DNA from: Sulfurovum sp.
GTDB taxonomy: Bacteria > Campylobacterota > Campylobacteria > Campylobacterales > Sulfurovaceae
NCBI GenBank assembly: GCA_027062365.1
Contig: JAMOTK010000030.1
Coordinates: 1-43,991, forward strand
Direction: 5' to 3'
Length of the DNA: 43,991 nt
The notes under the pieces were generated by a model that saw nothing but the letters and a program-made list of their open reading frames with translations, was not told the DNA's origin and searched no databases. Each line of letters starts with the position of its first letter. The first letter of the stretch is position 1. Both the position numbers and the translations under genes were made by a program. This document shows positions 43,868 to 43,991 of this stretch, in pieces.

Positions 43868-43991
43868 TTATCTTATAGATTTTATCTCTGCTACAGTTAA
43901 TCCTGTTGTTTGAGATATAAACTCCATATCCATATTGGCATTTAATAGGTTTTTTGCAATTTCTATCTGTTTATTTTTTTCTCCTTTTACT
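43868..43991 (-). CDS. C-terminus of an Rpn-family PD-(D/E)XK nuclease, cut by the right edge
   Basis: The last 40 codons of a minus-strand gene: EKNKQIEIAKNLLNANMDME then FISQTTGLTVAEIKSIR and a TAA at 43868-43870. This is the conserved tail of Rpn-type recombination-promoting nucleases (formerly called putative transposases), in which IAKxLLxxGxxxExIxxxTGLxxEEI is a hallmark. The nuclease domain lies outside the window, so intactness cannot be judged. Confidence 0.7.
   Translation of the reverse strand, partial: VKGEKNKQIEIAKNLLNANMDMEFISQTTGLTVAEIKSIR

Overview
The window looks like chromosomal DNA of a Campylobacterota (epsilonproteobacterial) chemolithotroph, most like Sulfurovum, Sulfurimonas or Arcobacter relatives. 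The grounds are AT-rich coding sequence with tightly overlapping genes, a PEB4-type PpiC foldase upstream of class II fructose-bisphosphate aldolase (an order known from Campylobacter), a sodium channel that matches Arcobacter NavAb residue for residue in its filter and gating-charge numbering, and a Tat-exported molybdenum oxidoreductase with an NrfD anchor. Genus is inferred. No tRNA, rRNA, CRISPR array or intact mobile element was seen. Nearly all genes are on the minus strand.

Layout. 1-2.8 kb: an edge gene fragment, the C-terminal scar of an OmpR-type response regulator, a SulP anion transporter, and sufT/sufE for Fe-S cluster work. 2.9-5.5 kb: a DUF445 membrane protein, a DUF1090 periplasmic protein, ruvA, and the voltage-gated sodium channel overlapping ruvA by 4 nt. 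5.5-13.4 kb: a seven-gene operon, read from 13394 down: four-cluster ferredoxin subunit, NrfD anchor, 1109-aa Tat-exported Mo catalytic subunit, then after an intercistronic stem-loop a TorD chaperone, a multi-cluster ferredoxin, and two small uncharacterised proteins. 13.6-20.6 kb: two tandem MMPL/RND exporters, a LolA-like periplasmic protein and a DUF1302 outer-membrane protein, which together look like an envelope lipid or hydrophobic-compound transport system. 20.6-22.1 kb: small secreted proteins and a scarred region with a decayed transposase C-terminus, a REPIN-like pair of hairpins and a 49-bp direct repeat.

22.1-28.5 kb is a complete thiamine-acquisition operon: TPP riboswitch, TonB-dependent receptor, ThiB, ThiP, ThiQ and an APH-fold kinase that is probably a thiamine kinase. 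28.5-34.5 kb: a SpoU-family RNA methylase that may have a leaderless mRNA, convergent with an operon of PEB4-type PpiC, two PPIase-less SurA-like proteins, class II aldolase, an ACC-deaminase/D-cysteine-desulfhydrase-like PLP enzyme and hisD. The PLP enzyme's N-terminus, with the catalytic lysine motif, is only recovered if translation starts at a non-standard ATC overlapping the aldolase stop codon.

34.6-44 kb: endonuclease III; an RND efflux operon (tetR-tolC-MFP-RND) preceded by a near-perfect 41-bp operator palindrome; polyphosphate kinase 2; an M20 aminoacyl-histidine dipeptidase; two small plus-strand genes (one a CPXCG zinc-binding-type protein); and the C-terminus of an Rpn/PD-(D/E)XK-type nuclease at the right edge.

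The least described unit is the molybdoenzyme operon with its two unrecognised accessory proteins. The most concrete hidden features are the PLP-enzyme start, the REPIN with a compensatory base-pair change, and the 41-bp operator.
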